Shown here: positions 24,760-34,421 of the stretch, in pieces
Layout of the letters: each line of letters opens with the position of its first letter
Position numbering within the stretch: position 1 is the stretch's first letter
NCBI RefSeq assembly: GCF_001905545.1
Contig: NZ_LIPD01000012.1
Span: 235,394 to 299,393 of the forward strand
DNA from: Streptomyces sp. CB02056
Lineage (GTDB): Bacteria; Actinomycetota; Actinomycetes; Streptomycetales; Streptomycetaceae
Direction of reading: 5' to 3'
Length of the DNA: 64,000 nt
The notes under the pieces: model-generated
What the model was told of the DNA's origin: nothing
Seen by the model: only the letters and a program-made list of their open reading frames with translations
Databases searched by the model: none
Program-made: the position numbers and the translations under genes

Positions 24760-27141
24760 TCAGTGCCGGGCGCCCGCCCCCCGGGGGCCCTCCGCGCTGA
24801 GGTCGGTGAGCGCCTCGGTGAGCAGTTCGCGGGCCTCCTCCGCGCGGCCCTGCTCGATCAGCGCGGTGCCCAGCTCGGTCAGCGTCTTGGTCATGCTGTC
24901 CGGGCGGCCCACCGCCTCGAAGTGCACCAGGGCCTGCCGGTAGGCCTTCTCGGCGGCCGGCCAGCGCTTCAGTGCCGCGCGGTCCAGGCCCAGTTCGTGC
25001 GCGGTCATGGCCGCCAGCAGGTGGATCAGCGGCGAGGACCAGCGCTCCACCAGCTCCAGCGCCCCGGCCAGGGCCCGCCGGCGCGACTCCACCGCCTCCT
25101 CCGCCCGGCCGGACTCCCGCAGGCAGTTGGCGGCACCCCGCAGGGTGACCAGCCGGCCGATCATCGCGGAGCGGTTGGCCACCTCGGCGAAGGCGTCCGC
25201 CGCCCGGTGGAAGGCGTCGGTCGCCTCGCGGTGCCGCTGGAGGTAGCGCAGGCCCGAGGCCAGGTAGGTCAGCGCCCAGCCCTGCTGCTCCCGGTCGCCC
25301 ACCGCGCGGGCCAGCTCCAGCCCCTCGGTGGCCAGTTCGATGCCGCGCTGGTAGCGGTGCAGGCAGGTGACGTACGTCCAGGCCAGGTAGTTGACGTGCA
25401 CCGCCTCGACCCGCTCGTCCCCGATCGCGTGGGCGGCGTCCGCCGAGAGCTGGAACACCTCGGCCCAGATGCCCCAGCTCAGCAGCCGGTCGGAGAACCA
25501 GTGCATCGCCTCGGCGGTGTCCACCACCTCCCGGTGGCGGCCGGCCCGCTGGGCCTGCTGCAGGGCGGCCAGCCACTCCGGGTGCTCGTACTCCAGCCAG
25601 GCGGCCGCCTCGGTGAGGTGCGCGGGGGCGGTGCCGCCGGTGCCGGTCGCGTCCGTGGCGTGGTCGGGGTCGAACCGCAGGCCGTACTCGGCCGCCCGGC
25701 CGAGGATCCAGCGGCCGGCCCGGGTGCGGGCCTCGGCCAGCTCCTGGCCCGTCTCGTCGGCGGCCAGCCGCTCGCCGGCGTAGAGCCGCACCAGGTCGTG
25801 CAGGCGGTAGCGGTCCGGGGTGGCCGCCTGCATCAGTCCGGCGTCGACGAGCTGTTCCAGCACCAGTTCGGTGCGGGCCGCCGACCGGCCCGCGTAGGCC
25901 GCGGCGATCTCCGCGGTGAAGTCCTGGCCGGCGGTCAACGCGCAGCGGCGGAGGACGAGTTGGGACTCGGCGGGCAGCCGCCGGTAGGACAGCTCGAAGG
26001 CCGGGCGGACGGCCAGGTCGCCGGTCTCCAGCAGGTCCAGCCGGTTCTCCTCGGCGGCGAGCTGGCGCACCAGGTGGGCGACCGGCTGCTGCGGGCGGGC
26101 GACCAGGCGCTGCCCGGCGATCCGCAGCGCGAGCGGCAGGTAGCCGCAGAGCCTGGCCAGCTCGGCGGTGGCGTCGGGCGCGGCCTCGATCCGCTCGCGG
26201 CCGGCGATCCGGGCCAGCAGCCCGGCCGCCTCGGCCGGGGCCAGCACGTCCAGGCTCAGCCGGTGCACCGACTCCAGGCCGGGCAGCACGTTGCGGCTGG
26301 TCACGATGGTCACGGCCGGGCCGGAGCCGGGCAGCAGCGGGCGCACCTGGCTCTCGTCGGCGGCGTTGTCCAGCACCAGCACGAGCCGCCGCTCACGGAC
26401 CAGCGCCCGGTAGAGGCCGGCCCGCTCCTCCGTCCCGGCGGGCACCGCGGCGTCGGCGACGCCCAGGGCGCGCAGCACCTGCCCGAGCGCGTCCCGGGCG
26501 GGCAGCGGCTGCGGGGACATGCCGCCGAGGTCGAGGGAGAGCTGGCCGTCCGGGAAGCGCCCGGCCAGGGCGTGGGCGGCGTGCAGCGCGAAGGAGGTCT
26601 TGCCGAGGCCGGGCTGACCGCTGACCAGCACCACGCGCGGGTGGGCCGGGCGCTCGTCCTCCGCGAGGCGGGCGAGCAGGGCGAGGGCGTCCTCGCGGGC
26701 GGTGAAGTCGGCGATGTCGCGGGGCAGCGCGAGGGCGCTCTGGCCGAGCTCGGCGGGGATCGCGGGCGGGGCGTCGTCGCGGGCGCCGGCTGCGCGGGCG
26801 GTGGAGTCGGCGGAGGCTTCGCGCGGGGCCGGCCGGCCGGGCCGGGCCCGGCCTCCGGCGGGCGTCGGGGCCGGCCGCGCCCCGCGCGGGCGTCCGGACT
26901 GCGCGGCCCGGTCCAGCAGGTCCGCCTGCGCGCCGTCCAGCCCGAGCGCCTCGGCCAGGGCCCGTACGGTGCGCCGCTGCGGTCCGCGGGTGCGGCCGCG
27001 TTCCATGTCCCCGAGGGCGCGCAGGCTGACCCCGGCGGCCGCGGCGAGCTCCTCCTGGGTCAGGCCCGCCGCCACCCGGTGCCCGGCCAGCAGGCGGCTG
27101 AACTCGTTCGCGTCCGTGTCCGTGCCGCCCCCGGCCGCCAT
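24760..27141 (-). CDS. XRE - NB-ARC (STAND) - TPR regulator
   Basis: About 793 aa from ATG 27141; ATG 27180 in frame is an alternative. The N-terminal HTH is residues 15-70 (AAGLTQEELAAAAGVSLRAL, DMERGRTRGPQ). A disordered Ala/Pro/Arg linker follows, then a NB-ARC NTPase with P-loop SGQPGLGKTSFALHAA, Walker B RLVLVLDNAADES, IVTSRN, and the GxP motif CGYLPLALRIAG. TPR-like helical repeats make up the last 300 residues. It is a STAND ATPase with a DNA-binding head, of the kind that switches on gene expression after sensing a ligand through its repeats. It is the first of three STAND genes in a row. Confidence 0.9.
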   Translation of the reverse strand: MAAGGGTDTDANEFSRLLAGHRVAAGLTQEELAAAAGVSLRALGDMERGRTRGPQRRTVRALAEALGLDGAQADLLDRAAQSGRPRGARPAPTPAGGRARPGRPAPREASADSTARAAGARDDAPPAIPAELGQSALALPRDIADFTAREDALALLARLAEDERPAHPRVVLVSGQPGLGKTSFALHAAHALAGRFPDGQLSLDLGGMSPQPLPARDALGQVLRALGVADAAVPAGTEERAGLYRALVRERRLVLVLDNAADESQVRPLLPGSGPAVTIVTSRNVLPGLESVHRLSLDVLAPAEAAGLLARIAGRERIEAAPDATAELARLCGYLPLALRIAGQRLVARPQQPVAHLVRQLAAEENRLDLLETGDLAVRPAFELSYRRLPAESQLVLRRCALTAGQDFTAEIAAAYAGRSAARTELVLEQLVDAGLMQAATPDRYRLHDLVRLYAGERLAADETGQELAEARTRAGRWILGRAAEYGLRFDPDHATDATGTGGTAPAHLTEAAAWLEYEHPEWLAALQQAQRAGRHREVVDTAEAMHWFSDRLLSWGIWAEVFQLSADAAHAIGDERVEAVHVNYLAWTYVTCLHRYQRGIELATEGLELARAVGDREQQGWALTYLASGLRYLQRHREATDAFHRAADAFAEVANRSAMIGRLVTLRGAANCLRESGRAEEAVESRRRALAGALELVERWSSPLIHLLAAMTAHELGLDRAALKRWPAAEKAYRQALVHFEAVGRPDSMTKTLTELGTALIEQGRAEEARELLTEALTDLSAEGPRGAGARH

Positions 27142-27469
27142 GCCCCGCCCCCACTCGCTCGGTCCTGCGCAGTTCCGCACTTCTGCCTGGAGTCGTCTCC
27201 GGCGGTTCGCTGCGGTGCGCTCCAGGCAGAAGTATGCCCCGGCGGACAGGTTCCACCTATTCCGCCCTCTCCCGGGGCATCCGCCCAGGTCAGGAGGGAC
27301 GGGTACGGGCGGGGCGGCGGGGCGGGGGCGGTTCCGCGAGGGGTGGGACGCCGGTAGTTCCGCCTGTGGTTCCGCTGGTCGAACAGCGGATTCCCGCCAC
27401 CGGCGGCCGGCCGCGGTCCATGCCGGACCGCCACTCCGGACCTCCGCCCCAGACCCCTGCGCCGGGCCG
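27142..27469. other. Gap between two minus-strand STAND genes
   Basis: 328 bp. It contains the ribosome-site region of the XRE-STAND gene and G-rich stretches. No gene, clear promoter or hairpin was supported. Confidence 0.4.
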
Positions 27470-30148
27470 CTACGCCGGCCGCCTCGCCTCCGCGCCCTCG
27501 GCCGTGCGCCCGAGGGCGTCCAGCAGGTCGGCGAGCAGGTTGTGGGAGCGGGCTTCGAGGGCCGGGTCGCCGACGGTGCGGCCTAGGGCGACGGCGAGCC
27601 GGGCCGAGGAGAGCGCGGCGTCCCGGCGGCCGAGCGCGTGCAGGGCGCGGGCCCGACTGTGGGTGGCGAGGACGGCCTCGGCGCCGCCGGAGCGGGCGGT
27701 GGCGGCGCGCACCGCCTCGTCGGCGTGGCGCAGGGCGGGCCCGGGGTCGTCGGCCAGGACCAGCGCGTCGGCGAGGTCGGTGAGCGAGCGGACCAGCAGG
27801 TGGTCGGTGGCCGGGGTGCGGGCGGCGGCGACCAGGTCGCCGAGCATGGGCACCGCCCGCTCGTACCGGCCGGCCCGCAGCAGCGCGGCGGCCACCCGGC
27901 TGCGGCAGTGGTGGCGCAGCGCCGCGTCGCCGGACCGGTCGGCGGCCGCGACGGCCCGCTCCAGGGTGTCGGCGGCGGTGCGGTGGGCCGCGCGGTCGAC
28001 GTGCAGGACGGCGAGGTCGGTGGCGAGCCGGGCCACCGCCGCCTCGTCCCGGTCGGTGTGGGCGGCGCGCAGCCCGGCCTCGACCACGGCCCGCCAGTGC
28101 GTCCGGTCGTGGCCGGTGGTCTCGTACAACCGGCAGGCCCGGTGGGCGAGTTGCCAGGCCGCGGCGGGCCGTCCCTGCTGCTCGGCGCAGACCACCACCG
28201 CGCGCAGGGCGCTCTCCTCGCGGCGGAACCAGGCCCCCGCGCCCACGGTCGCCGCGCCGCCGGCCGTCCAGCCGGCGGTGACGTCGAGGTAGTGGGCGAT
28301 CAGCCGGTCGAGGGCGAGGAACCGTTCGTCGCAGGTGAGTTCGGCGGCCTGCGCGGCGGCGTGGCGGCGGACCAGCTCGCGCCGGGCGTACCGGCCGGGG
28401 CCGCTCTCCTCCAGCAGGTGGACGGCGTCCAGCCGGGTCAGCAGGGTGCGGGTGGCGGCGGGCGGGAGGTCGGCGAGGGCGGCGGCGGTGGCGGTGTCGA
28501 GCTCCGCGCCGGGGTGCAGGCCGAGCAGGGTGAACAGCCGGGCGGCGTCGGGCGCCAGTGTGCGGTACGTCCGGTCCAGCGCGGCGGTGAGGCCGAGCGG
28601 GCCGCCGGCGGTGCCGGTGCCGGAGAGGGCAGCCGGACCGGTCTGCTCGTCGGCGAGTTCGGCGGCGAGGTCGGCCACGGACCAGTCGGGCCGGGCGGCC
28701 AGACGGGCGGCGGCCAGGCGCAGCGCGAGCGGCAGGCGGTCGCAGCGCTCGGCGAGTTCCGCGACCGCCTCCGGCTCACCGGCCGTACGGTCCTCGCCGA
28801 GGACGCGGGCGAGCAGGGCGGCGGCCTCCTCGGGGCCGAGCACCCCCAGCGGCAGCGGGATGCCGCCGGTGCGGACCACCAGGTGGCGCAGCCGGCTGCG
28901 GCTGGTGACGATCGCGACCGGGGCGGGCTCGCTGTCGGTGGCCGGCGGGTCGGGCAGCAGCGGGGCGAGCTGCTCGTAGGAGGCGGCGTCGTCCAGCACG
29001 ACCAGCATCCTTCGGCCGCCGACCAGTTCGCGGTAGCGGCGGGCGCGGTCCTCGGGGTCGCGGGGCAGGGCGTCCGGGGCCGTACCGAGCGCGGTGAGGA
29101 ACTCGCCGAGCACCTCGGCGGGTTCGCGCGGCCCGTCCGGGTCGAAGCCGCGCAGCTCGGCGTGGAGGACGCCGTCCGGGAAGTAGGCGTCGCCGCGCCG
29201 GGCCGTCCACTGCCGGACCAGGCTGGTCTTGCCGACCCCGGCGGGGCCGGTGACCAGGATCGGGCGGCCGTCCCGGGCGGCGGGCACCACCTGGTCCAGA
29301 CGGGCGAGTTCGTCCGTCCGGCCGACGAACCGGCGGTCGGCGGCGGGTCGGACGCCGGGCTGCTCGCCGGCCAGGCGCAGCTCCGGGCCGGGCGGCCGGG
29401 AGAGCCGGGCCACCGCGCGCTCGTAGCGCTCCCGCGCCTCGGCGCTCCGCCCGTCCTGCTCCAGGCAGCGCACCAGCCGGGCGGCCAGCGTCTGCCGGGC
29501 GGGGTGGCCGTCGGCGGCCTCGGCGAGTTCGGCGGCCAGTTCGCCGCCCCGGCCGGCCCGGAGCAGGCCGTCGGCCAGCCGTTCCAGGGCGCGCAGCCGC
29601 AGGTCGGTCAGGTACGGGAGGGTCCGCTCGCGCAGCAGGGCGGAGCCGCAGTCGGCGAGCGCCGGGCCGCGCCACAGGTCCAGCGCGGCGCGCAGCAGGG
29701 GCGGGGCGCCGTCCGCCGGCGCGGCCTCCACCGGCGTGGCCTCCATCGGGGCGGGCTCCGGCGGGGCGGTCCCCGGCGGGGCACCGTCCAGCGGGGCGGC
29801 GGGCTCGGGGAGCAGCACGCCGGCCTGTTCGCAGAGCCGGCCGAAGCGCAGCACGTCGACCCGGTCGGGCTCACCGGCCAGCAGGTAGCCGGCCCCCCGG
29901 GTGCCCAGCTCCAGCCCGGAGCCGTCCAGCAGTTGGCGCACCGCGGCGACGTGGCCCTGCAGGGCGGCCCGCGCGGTGGGCGGCGCGCAGCCCTCCCAGA
30001 CCAGCTCGATCAGCTCCTCGGTGGCCACCGTCCGGTTCAGCCGTACGGCGAGCGCGCTCAGCAGCGCCCGGCGCTTGGGGGCCGAGGGCGTCACCGCCGT
30101 CCCGTCCTCCCGCCGCACCACCACCGGCCCGAGCAGATCGATGTGCAC
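27470..30148 (-). CDS. SARP-type AfsR-like STAND regulator
   Basis: About 892 aa from GTG 30148, chosen because the SARP DNA-binding domain begins directly (VHIDLLGPVVVRREDG). The OmpR-like winged helix spans 1-95 (PSAPKRRALLSALAVRLNRT, VWEGCAPPTARAALQGHVAA). A BTAD helical domain follows to about 260, interrupted by a Pro/Ala insert. Next is a NB-ARC NTPase with P-loop TGPAGVGKTSLVRQW and Walker B RMLVVLDDAASYE, then TPRs (HRTAADTLERAVAAAD, ALHALGRRDAALSSARLAV). AfsR-like proteins are large activators of antibiotic genes. A divergent homologue starts 430 bp away. Confidence 0.9.
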   Translation of the reverse strand: MHIDLLGPVVVRREDGTAVTPSAPKRRALLSALAVRLNRTVATEELIELVWEGCAPPTARAALQGHVAAVRQLLDGSGLELGTRGAGYLLAGEPDRVDVLRFGRLCEQAGVLLPEPAAPLDGAPPGTAPPEPAPMEATPVEAAPADGAPPLLRAALDLWRGPALADCGSALLRERTLPYLTDLRLRALERLADGLLRAGRGGELAAELAEAADGHPARQTLAARLVRCLEQDGRSAEARERYERAVARLSRPPGPELRLAGEQPGVRPAADRRFVGRTDELARLDQVVPAARDGRPILVTGPAGVGKTSLVRQWTARRGDAYFPDGVLHAELRGFDPDGPREPAEVLGEFLTALGTAPDALPRDPEDRARRYRELVGGRRMLVVLDDAASYEQLAPLLPDPPATDSEPAPVAIVTSRSRLRHLVVRTGGIPLPLGVLGPEEAAALLARVLGEDRTAGEPEAVAELAERCDRLPLALRLAAARLAARPDWSVADLAAELADEQTGPAALSGTGTAGGPLGLTAALDRTYRTLAPDAARLFTLLGLHPGAELDTATAAALADLPPAATRTLLTRLDAVHLLEESGPGRYARRELVRRHAAAQAAELTCDERFLALDRLIAHYLDVTAGWTAGGAATVGAGAWFRREESALRAVVVCAEQQGRPAAAWQLAHRACRLYETTGHDRTHWRAVVEAGLRAAHTDRDEAAVARLATDLAVLHVDRAAHRTAADTLERAVAAADRSGDAALRHHCRSRVAAALLRAGRYERAVPMLGDLVAAARTPATDHLLVRSLTDLADALVLADDPGPALRHADEAVRAATARSGGAEAVLATHSRARALHALGRRDAALSSARLAVALGRTVGDPALEARSHNLLADLLDALGRTAEGAEARRPA

Positions 30149-30576
30149 GCGCCCGTTCCCCTCCCCCACCATCCGTCGACTCCCCGGCTGGTTCGAGGAT
30201 AGGGCCGACCGGGCCCTTGACGTCGGCCGTACGGTACCGGGCCGGTACGACACCGGCGTCGCGTCCGCGGCTCCTGGCCGAGCGGCCACCGCGGCACGGC
30301 CCCGCGGCCGCCGCTCCGGACGGGCCTGGCACAGCGGCACGGCCCCGTGTCCGCCGTCCGGTGCAACCGTCACCGGCCCCACCGGCATCCCTCTCAGGGG
30401 TGCCCCGTGGAGCCCGGTCGGACCGGGGGTGGGCGCCCCGCGCGGGCGGGCGTCCGAGGGCGGGAGCAGCCGTCCGGCGTGGACCGGACAGGTTCTCGCA
30501 CTACACTGCTCCACCCCGAGGGCCGATGGCCGCTTCGGGTGTGATGTGCGGTTTTGGGGCGAGGTGGGGGGTACCG
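30149..30576. other. Divergent promoter region between the two SARP genes
   Basis: 428 bp that must hold the promoters of both SARP-STAND genes. No hexamer pair, heptameric SARP-type direct repeats or clear palindrome could be picked out by eye. Frames that cross it have low-complexity translations. Confidence 0.4.
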
Positions 30577-33405
30577 GTGCGGATTCGGCTGCTCGGGCCG
30601 GTGGAGTTGCGGGTCGGGGCGGACGGCTTCGCGAGCGTGGCGGGTGCCCAGCGGCGGGCCGTCCTGGCGATGCTGGCGCTGCGGTTGGGGCTCGTGGTCA
30701 CCATGGACCAGCTGTGCGAGCTGCTCTGGGACGAGCAGCCGCCGCCCACCGCCCGGGCGGCCGTGCAGGGGCACGTCGCCGCGCTGCGGAAGGTGCTCGC
30801 CGACACGCCGTTCGAGCTGCACACCCGGGACTCCGGCTACCTGCTGACCGGGCCGGCCGACGCCGTGGACGCGCTGCGCTTCGAGGAGCTCGCCGGCGAG
30901 GCCGAGGGGCAGGCCGGGCTCGGCGACTGCGCCACGGCGGTCGCGCTGCTGGAGGAGGCGCTGCGGCTGTGGCGCGGCGAGGCGCTGGCCGACCTGCCCG
31001 AAACCCCCCTGCGGGACGCCGCGGTGGACCGGCTGAGGCAGTCCCGCACCGCCGCCCTGCTCTGCTGGGCCGGGCTGCGGCTGGGCCAGGGCGCCGGGGC
31101 CTCGGCCGTGCCGCTGCTGAAGCACGGGGTGCGGCTGGACGGGCTGCGCGAGGAGCTGGTGGCCATGCTGATGCGCTGCCTGCACCAGGCGGGCCGGTCC
31201 GCGGAGGCGCTGACCGCCTACCACCAGGCCCGGGTCCGGCTGGACGACGAACTGGGCATCAACCCCGGCCCGGCGCTGCGCGCGGCGCTCGCCGAGGTGC
31301 TGGCCGACGACCGTACGGCGGAGCCGCCGCCCGCCGCTGCGCCGGCCCCCGGAGCGGCCCCGCAGCCCGCGCCGGTGCCGCGCCGACTCCCCCGCCGCCA
31401 CCCGGACTTCGTCGGCCGCACCACCGACCTGGCCCGCCTCGACCTGGCCTGCGGGACCGGCCGCGCCGGGGACGGCCCGGTGCTGGTGGTCGGCCCGGCC
31501 GGGGTCGGCAAGAGCGCGCTGGTCACCGCCTGGGCGCACCGGGTCGCCGACCGCTTCCCGGACGGACTGCTCCACGCCGAACTGCACGGCCTCGCCCCGG
31601 ACGGCCCCGCCCGGCCCGAGGCCGTCCTGGCCGGCTTCCTGCGCGCACTCGGCGTACCGGAGGACGGCATCCCCGAGGGGCGCGCCGCCCGGGCCGCGCT
31701 CTACCGCGAGCGCACCCGGGGCCGGCGGCTGCTGGTGCTGCTGGACGACGCCGCCGACGCCGACCAGGTCGCCGACCTGCTGCCCGCCGGCCCGGCCGGC
31801 ACCGCCGTGGTCACCGGCCGGGGCTCGCTGGAGAGCCTGGTCGCCGTCGAGGGGGCCACCCTGCTGCGCCTGGCCGCGCTGCCCGAGGACGACGCCCTGC
31901 ACCTGCTGGAGCGCGCCCTGACGCCCGAGCGGCTGCGCGCCGAGCCGGAGGCCGCCGCCCGCCTCGCCGGGCTCTGCGACCACCTGCCGCTCGCCCTGCG
32001 GATCGCCGCCGCCCGCCTGGCCGACCGGCCGGACCGGACGATCGCCGGGCTGGTCGCCGAACTCGCCGACGAACGGACCAGGCTGGCCGTCCTGGACGCG
32101 GACGGCACGCTCTCCGTCGCGGGCCGGCTCGGGCTGACCCACCGCCGGCTCTCCGAACCCGCGGCCGAACTGCTCACCGCCCTGGCCGCCCACCCCGGCC
32201 GCGAGGTGGACACCCCGGCGGGCGCCGCCCTGCTCGGCAGCGACACCGCGACCGCCCACCGGGTGCTCGGCGAGCTGGCCTCCCACCACCTGCTCACCGG
32301 CACCGCCCCCGGCCGCCACGCCCGGACCGACCTGGTCCGGCTGTACGGCGCCGGGCTGCTCGCCGAACGGCCCGAACAGCACCGGCGGCTGCTGCGCGAC
32401 CGCCTGGCCGACCACTACCTCACGGCCCTCGGGCACTGCGGGTCCTTCCTCGACCCCGGCCAGGAGGACACCGCCCCGCCCGCCGGTCCGGCGCAGGCCC
32501 TCCCGGCCGTCGGCGACATCCGCACCGCGCTCGACTGGTTCGACGCCGAGGAGCCGGCGGTCTCCGCGCTGGTCGCGTCCCCCGACACCGACCCGGCCCG
32601 GGCCTGGCGGCTCGCGCTGACCTGCGGCTCGCTCTACTACGGCGCCAGCCGCTTCACCGACTGGCTCGCCAGCGCCCGGCTGGGGCAGGCCGCGGCCGAA
32701 CGGTGCGGCGACCCCGTCGCGGTCGCGCTGCTGCTCAACTGCCGGGCGCAGGCCCTGGTCGCGCTGGAACGCCGGCAGGAGTCCGCGGAGGCGGCCCGGA
32801 AGGCGGTCGCAGCGGCCGAGTCCGCCACCGGGCCCGCCGCCGCGTCCGCGCACGTCCGAGCGCTCGCCACGCTGGCGCTGGTCACCGCGATGCTCGGCCA
32901 CGCCGCCGAGGCCGAGCGGCTGGCCGCCGCCGCCACGGCGCTCGCCCTGGAGTCCGGCGACCGCCGCCGGCTGGTCGACGCCAAGGTGCACCAGGGCTGG
33001 GTGAGCCTGGCCGCCGGGGACCGGGAGGGCGCCCAGCGCCGGTCCCGGGAGGCCCGCGAGCTGCTGCCGGCCACGCCCGTCACCCAGGTCCACCTCTGGT
33101 CGCTGCTGACCGAGGCGCAGGCCCTCGCGCCGACCGTCCGCGACGACGCCGCCGACCTCGCCTGGCACCGGCTGCTCGCCGCCTGCGAGGAGGCCGGCCT
33201 GCTGTACCTGCACGCGGTGGCCGAACAGTCCTACGCCGCCTACCTGTTGGCCCGGGGACGGGAACCGGAGGTGCGCGGCCGGCTGCGCACGGCGCTGGAC
33301 CGCTTCCGCTCGCACGACCGGCAGGCGGGCCACTGCAGCGAGTTCACCACCAGCCTGGAGGAGTCGCTCAACCTCCGCACCGGCCGGCGGGCGACGGACG
33401 ACTGA
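30577..33405 (+). CDS. SARP-type AfsR-like STAND regulator
   Basis: About 942 aa from GTG 30577, preceded by a run of G. The SARP winged helix begins at once (VRIRLLGPVELRVGADGF) and includes GAQRRAVLAMLALRLG and LLWDEQPPPTARAAVQGHVA. The BTAD domain runs to about 250 (ALTAYHQARVRLDDELGIN). The NB-ARC P-loop is VGPAGVGKSALVTAW and Walker B is LLVLLDDAADADQ, followed by CDHLPLALRIAAAR. A TPR region of about 300 residues ends the protein. Domain order matches AfsR. It is divergent from the other SARP gene and convergent with the ECF sigma gene (73-bp gap). Confidence 0.92.
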   Translation: MRIRLLGPVELRVGADGFASVAGAQRRAVLAMLALRLGLVVTMDQLCELLWDEQPPPTARAAVQGHVAALRKVLADTPFELHTRDSGYLLTGPADAVDALRFEELAGEAEGQAGLGDCATAVALLEEALRLWRGEALADLPETPLRDAAVDRLRQSRTAALLCWAGLRLGQGAGASAVPLLKHGVRLDGLREELVAMLMRCLHQAGRSAEALTAYHQARVRLDDELGINPGPALRAALAEVLADDRTAEPPPAAAPAPGAAPQPAPVPRRLPRRHPDFVGRTTDLARLDLACGTGRAGDGPVLVVGPAGVGKSALVTAWAHRVADRFPDGLLHAELHGLAPDGPARPEAVLAGFLRALGVPEDGIPEGRAARAALYRERTRGRRLLVLLDDAADADQVADLLPAGPAGTAVVTGRGSLESLVAVEGATLLRLAALPEDDALHLLERALTPERLRAEPEAAARLAGLCDHLPLALRIAAARLADRPDRTIAGLVAELADERTRLAVLDADGTLSVAGRLGLTHRRLSEPAAELLTALAAHPGREVDTPAGAALLGSDTATAHRVLGELASHHLLTGTAPGRHARTDLVRLYGAGLLAERPEQHRRLLRDRLADHYLTALGHCGSFLDPGQEDTAPPAGPAQALPAVGDIRTALDWFDAEEPAVSALVASPDTDPARAWRLALTCGSLYYGASRFTDWLASARLGQAAAERCGDPVAVALLLNCRAQALVALERRQESAEAARKAVAAAESATGPAAASAHVRALATLALVTAMLGHAAEAERLAAAATALALESGDRRRLVDAKVHQGWVSLAAGDREGAQRRSREARELLPATPVTQVHLWSLLTEAQALAPTVRDDAADLAWHRLLAACEEAGLLYLHAVAEQSYAAYLLARGREPEVRGRLRTALDRFRSHDRQAGHCSEFTTSLEESLNLRTGRRATDD

Positions 33406-33478
33406 ACCGGACGGTCGGCGCGAGGGGCCGCGCCCCGGTCGGCCGGTGCTCCTGTCCGTCCAGAGCCGGACGGCCCCG

Positions 33479-34117
33479 TCAGCCGGCCGCCGAGGCCGCC
33501 CCGCGCACCGTCGGGGCGTACCCGTGCTCCGTCGCCAGCACCGGGCGCAGCGCCCGGATCGCGTAGAAGTTGCGGGACTTGACCGTCCCCGGCGGCACCC
33601 CCAGCCGGGCCGAGGCCTCCAGCACCGAGCGGTCCTTGAGGTGGAGTTCGACCAGCACCTCGCGGTGGTGCTTCTGCACCCGGCGCAGTGCCAGCGCGAG
33701 GTCCCGGGCCACCACCACCTGCTCGTACGGGTCGTCGGCGACCGGCCGGTCCTCGACCGTCTCGCCGATCACCTCCTTGGCGCGGGCGGCGGCCATCCGG
33801 TAGTGGTCGATCGCGATCCGCCGGGCGACCGTGAACAGCCAGGGCCGGGCCGCCTCCGCACCGGCGGCCAGCGCCTCCGGGTGCTGCCAGGCGCGCAGCA
33901 GGGTCTCCTGGAGGATGTCCTCGGCCTTGCCGCGGTCCCCGCCGGTGGCCCGCAGCAGCGCGCGCAGCAGGTAGCCGCCGTGCAGCCGGTGGATCTCGGC
34001 GAGCACGTCGGGGTCGAGGGTCGGGCGGGCCGGGGCGGTGGCGCCCTCCGGCGCGGCGGCCGGACCCTCGGACGGCGGGGTGACGGACGTGGGCTGGGCG
34101 ACGGACGGCTTCGACAC
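33479..34117 (-). CDS. ECF-type RNA polymerase sigma factor
   Basis: The product is 212 aa from GTG 34117 with AGAGG upstream. A 35-residue Pro/Ala lead is followed by sigma region 2 (DILQETLLRAWQHPEAL, RPWLFTVARRIAIDHYR) and region 4 (LVELHLKDRSVLEASARLG, PPGTVKSRNFYAIRAL). No anti-sigma gene is next to it: the gene upstream encodes a soluble 126-aa protein without a zinc-binding or membrane segment. Six TGAACC-N17-CGT elements, five of them within 12 kb, are candidate promoters for it. It may be transcribed through from P2 and so activate itself. Confidence 0.93.
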   Translation of the reverse strand: MSKPSVAQPTSVTPPSEGPAAAPEGATAPARPTLDPDVLAEIHRLHGGYLLRALLRATGGDRGKAEDILQETLLRAWQHPEALAAGAEAARPWLFTVARRIAIDHYRMAAARAKEVIGETVEDRPVADDPYEQVVVARDLALALRRVQKHHREVLVELHLKDRSVLEASARLGVPPGTVKSRNFYAIRALRPVLATEHGYAPTVRGAASAAG

Positions 34118-34257
34118 GCGCTACCTCTCAGGTCGGGCAGGGGGCGCAGCACGGGCAGGGGACGCAGCACGGGCAGGGCGTGCTGGGCACCGCCGGAGAT
34201 CCCCGGCGGTGGCTGCACCAGCACACTGCCGGAGCCCGCCAAGTCCGCACCAAGGAT

Positions 34258-34313
34258 CCGCCAACGCCCACGTGCGGGGCACTCGGGCCGCCCCCGAGTG
34301 CCACCGTTGGCGG
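34258..34313. terminator. Nested hairpin between the 126-aa gene and the sigma gene
   Basis: The outer arms are a perfect 9-bp inverted repeat (CCGCCAACG at 34258-34266, CGTTGGCGG at 34305-34313). Inside is a perfect 10-bp stem (GGCACTCGGG 34278-34287, CCCGAGTGCC 34293-34302) with a 5-base loop. It lies 109 bp after the 126-aa gene and 141 bp before the sigma gene on the same strand, so it could end the first transcript or attenuate read-through. The remainder of this 304-bp gap shows no other element. Confidence 0.55.
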
Positions 34314-34421
34314 GCGCCGACGACTGTTGGCCGGTCGTTAGCGGCCGTGAGCTGCGGCTTCTTCCGCCACCGCCCGGTTCGGCGCCCGGCCCCCCGCCGA
34401 GCGCCGCACCGGGCCGCGGTG

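Noticed and set aside
30394..33333. A 979-codon minus-strand frame opposite the plus-strand SARP gene
   Set aside because: Gly/Gln/Arg-rich antisense shadow; the plus strand carries SARP and NB-ARC motifs.
33403..33408. TGAACC after the SARP gene as another ECF promoter
   Set aside because: There is no CGT at a 16-18 bp distance, and it overlaps the SARP stop codon.
34258..34313. Nested inverted repeat as an insertion-sequence end or attachment site
   Set aside because: There is no transposase or integrase and no target duplication; a transcription hairpin fits better.
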